From an uncultured Collinsella sp. (GTDB taxonomy: Bacteria > Actinomycetota > Coriobacteriia > Coriobacteriales > Coriobacteriaceae): 6,103 bases of DNA. Each line of letters begins with the position of its first letter. Within the stretch, counting starts at the first letter, position 1. The notes beneath the pieces are model-generated. The model was not told the DNA's origin and ran no database searches. It saw only the letters and a list, made by a program, of their open reading frames with translations. Made by a program: the position numbers and the translations under genes. Of the stretch, positions 5,528 to 6,103 are shown in pieces. The stretch spans positions 1 to 6,103 of the forward strand of contig URZB01000102.1 in NCBI GenBank assembly GCA_900552295.1, given 5' to 3'.

Positions 5528-5551
5528 TTATCATGATCGCATAATAATGCG
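5486..5551. promoter_or_regulatory. Three phased HipB-type operators
   Basis: Three 14-bp palindromes of the form CGCATAAT-NN-TGCG lie at 5486-5499, 5512-5525 and 5538-5551. Their starts are exactly 26 bp apart with 12-bp AT-rich spacers. Each is an inverted repeat CGCA-N6-TGCG; only the two central variable bases differ. They lie just before an XRE-family antitoxin gene, the usual place for autoregulatory sites, and the middle one fills the promoter spacer. HipB from E. coli also binds several spaced operators, but with a different sequence. Recognition by this HipB is inferred from position. Confidence 0.8.
5506..5534 (+). promoter_or_regulatory. hipBA promoter
   Basis: TTGACT (5506-5511), a 17-bp spacer and TATCAT (5529-5534) give five of six matches to each sigma-70 hexamer. 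Operator 2 lies within the spacer, operator 1 just upstream, and operator 3 over the expected start near 5541. Binding at the middle site alone should exclude RNA polymerase, which fits repression by the antitoxin. Confidence 0.75.
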
Positions 5552-5584
5552 AAGAATTAATTTACCTGAGACGGGAGGGTGTCC

Positions 5585-5890
5585 ATGGTCGACGCGCTGG
5601 AGATAGGCTACGTCATAAAGGACAGGCGCGCTGAATTGGGGATGACCCAGGCTCAGCTGGCAGAGGCCGCGGGCGTGTCGAAGCGCTGCCTTTGGTCGCT
5701 GGAGCTGGGACAAAACCCCGGCGTGCAACTGGACAAGCTCACCGCCGTACTCGGGGCCCTGGGGCTGGAGCTGACCGTCGGCAACCCCTCAGATGAGCCG
5801 CAAGCTGAGCAGTTGGGCATCGGAGGGGTCGCGGCTCGCGCTGATGCCTCCGCAGGCGCTCTCTCCATCCTGACGGGAGGTGCGCGATGA
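5585..5890 (+). CDS. hipB: HipB-like XRE-family antitoxin
   Basis: A 101-residue DNA-binding antitoxin that likely neutralises the HipA kinase and represses its own operon. An XRE helix-turn-helix covers about residues 8-63, with MTQAQLAEAAGVSKRCLWSLE (20-40) forming the two-helix core. The sequence then runs into ELTV, resembling the strand HipB uses for dimerisation. The tail beyond residue 66 is rich in Ala and Gly, looks disordered and may serve as a protease handle or HipA contact. ATG 5585 is chosen because GGAGG (5574-5578) ends 6 bases before it; a GTG at 5579 overlaps that site and is unlikely. The stop overlaps the hipA start (ATGA, 5887-5890), pointing to translational coupling. 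The strong promoter and three palindromes upstream support autoregulation. Confidence 0.88.
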   Translation: MVDALEIGYVIKDRRAELGMTQAQLAEAAGVSKRCLWSLELGQNPGVQLDKLTAVLGALGLELTVGNPSDEPQAEQLGIGGVAARADASAGALSILTGGAR

Positions 5891-6103
5891 CGGCCGGCGT
5901 CCTCGATGCGCTCGTCGCCGGCAAGCTCGCAGGAGCCCTTTCCCAGGACGGGGCCGGCTCGCTTTCCTTCGCCTACGGGAGAGGCTACCGCGGCGTTCCG
6001 CTGTCATCGTCCATGCCGCTTTCCACCAGGCCCTATCGGGACAAGGTCGTGCTGCCCTACCTCTGGGGGCTTTTGCCAGAGGACCCGGCAGTGAGAAGGC
6101 ATG
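5887..6103 (+). CDS. hipA: HipA-like serine/threonine kinase toxin (3' truncated)
   Basis: This is the first 72 codons of a HipA-family protein; the rest lies outside the window (full length is usually about 400-440 residues). HipA toxins phosphorylate translation factors, classically glutamyl-tRNA synthetase, and so arrest growth; other subfamilies have other targets. The visible part is the N-terminal subdomain (HipA_N/Couple_hipA type), recognisable by the GKLAGALSQDGAGSLSFAY stretch (12-30), VPLSSSMPL (37-45) and the YLWGLLPEDPAVRR segment (58-71). The kinase core, P-loop serine and catalytic aspartate cannot be seen, so activity cannot be judged. Its start overlaps the hipB stop by four bases, giving the usual antitoxin-first order. 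Confidence 0.88.
   Translation, partial: MTAGVLDALVAGKLAGALSQDGAGSLSFAYGRGYRGVPLSSSMPLSTRPYRDKVVLPYLWGLLPEDPAVRRH

Noticed and set aside
5486..5551. Short CRISPR array
   Set aside because: Only three 14-base palindromic units with 12-base AT-rich spacers at a promoter; too short, too few and better explained as operators.

Overview
This window looks like the end of a draft contig from a GC-rich gut actinobacterium, most likely a Coriobacteriia member close to Collinsella. That placement is inferred from GC-rich codon use and the general look of the GuaA, asparaginase and GyrI-like proteins; no marker in the window proves it. The first 46 bases are not genomic. They read as the end of the Illumina P7 primer, an 8-base i7 index and the Nextera read-2 transposase adapter, so the biological sequence starts at 47.

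Region 1 (47-2609) is housekeeping. A type I asparaginase gene on the minus strand is cut off at its 3' end by the contig edge. It is divergently arranged with a complete guaA (GMP synthase) on the plus strand, and a roughly 270-bp intergenic region between them must hold both promoters.

Region 2 (2607-4887) looks like a small, decayed integrated element in the 3' end of guaA, a site known to be used by genomic islands. The last codons of guaA plus 14 bases after its stop (2589-2623) recur as a direct repeat at 4853-4887 with 30 of 35 positions identical, and each copy is followed by a strong GC-rich hairpin. Between the copies lie the last ~60 codons of a GyrI-like domain protein (a remnant), a complete AAA+ ATPase of the AAA_14/DUF4143 type with an inverted repeat that covers its ribosome binding site, and ~500 bp of non-coding DNA rich in inverted repeats. 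No integrase is present.

Region 3 (4888-6103) is more accessory DNA. A DUF3800-type gene on the minus strand has lost its N-terminal half. At its broken end sits a clear promoter with three CGCA-N6-TGCG palindromes placed exactly 26 bp apart, which drives a hipB-hipA type II toxin-antitoxin operon; hipA runs off the window.

Overall, conserved guaA acts as a landing site and successive accessory pieces (ATPase cargo, DUF3800 remnant, HipBA) have piled up behind it. The best candidates for something not yet described are the duplicated guaA attachment site with its attached dyad and hairpin, the phased HipB operator array, and the RBS-covering inverted repeat in front of the ATPase.
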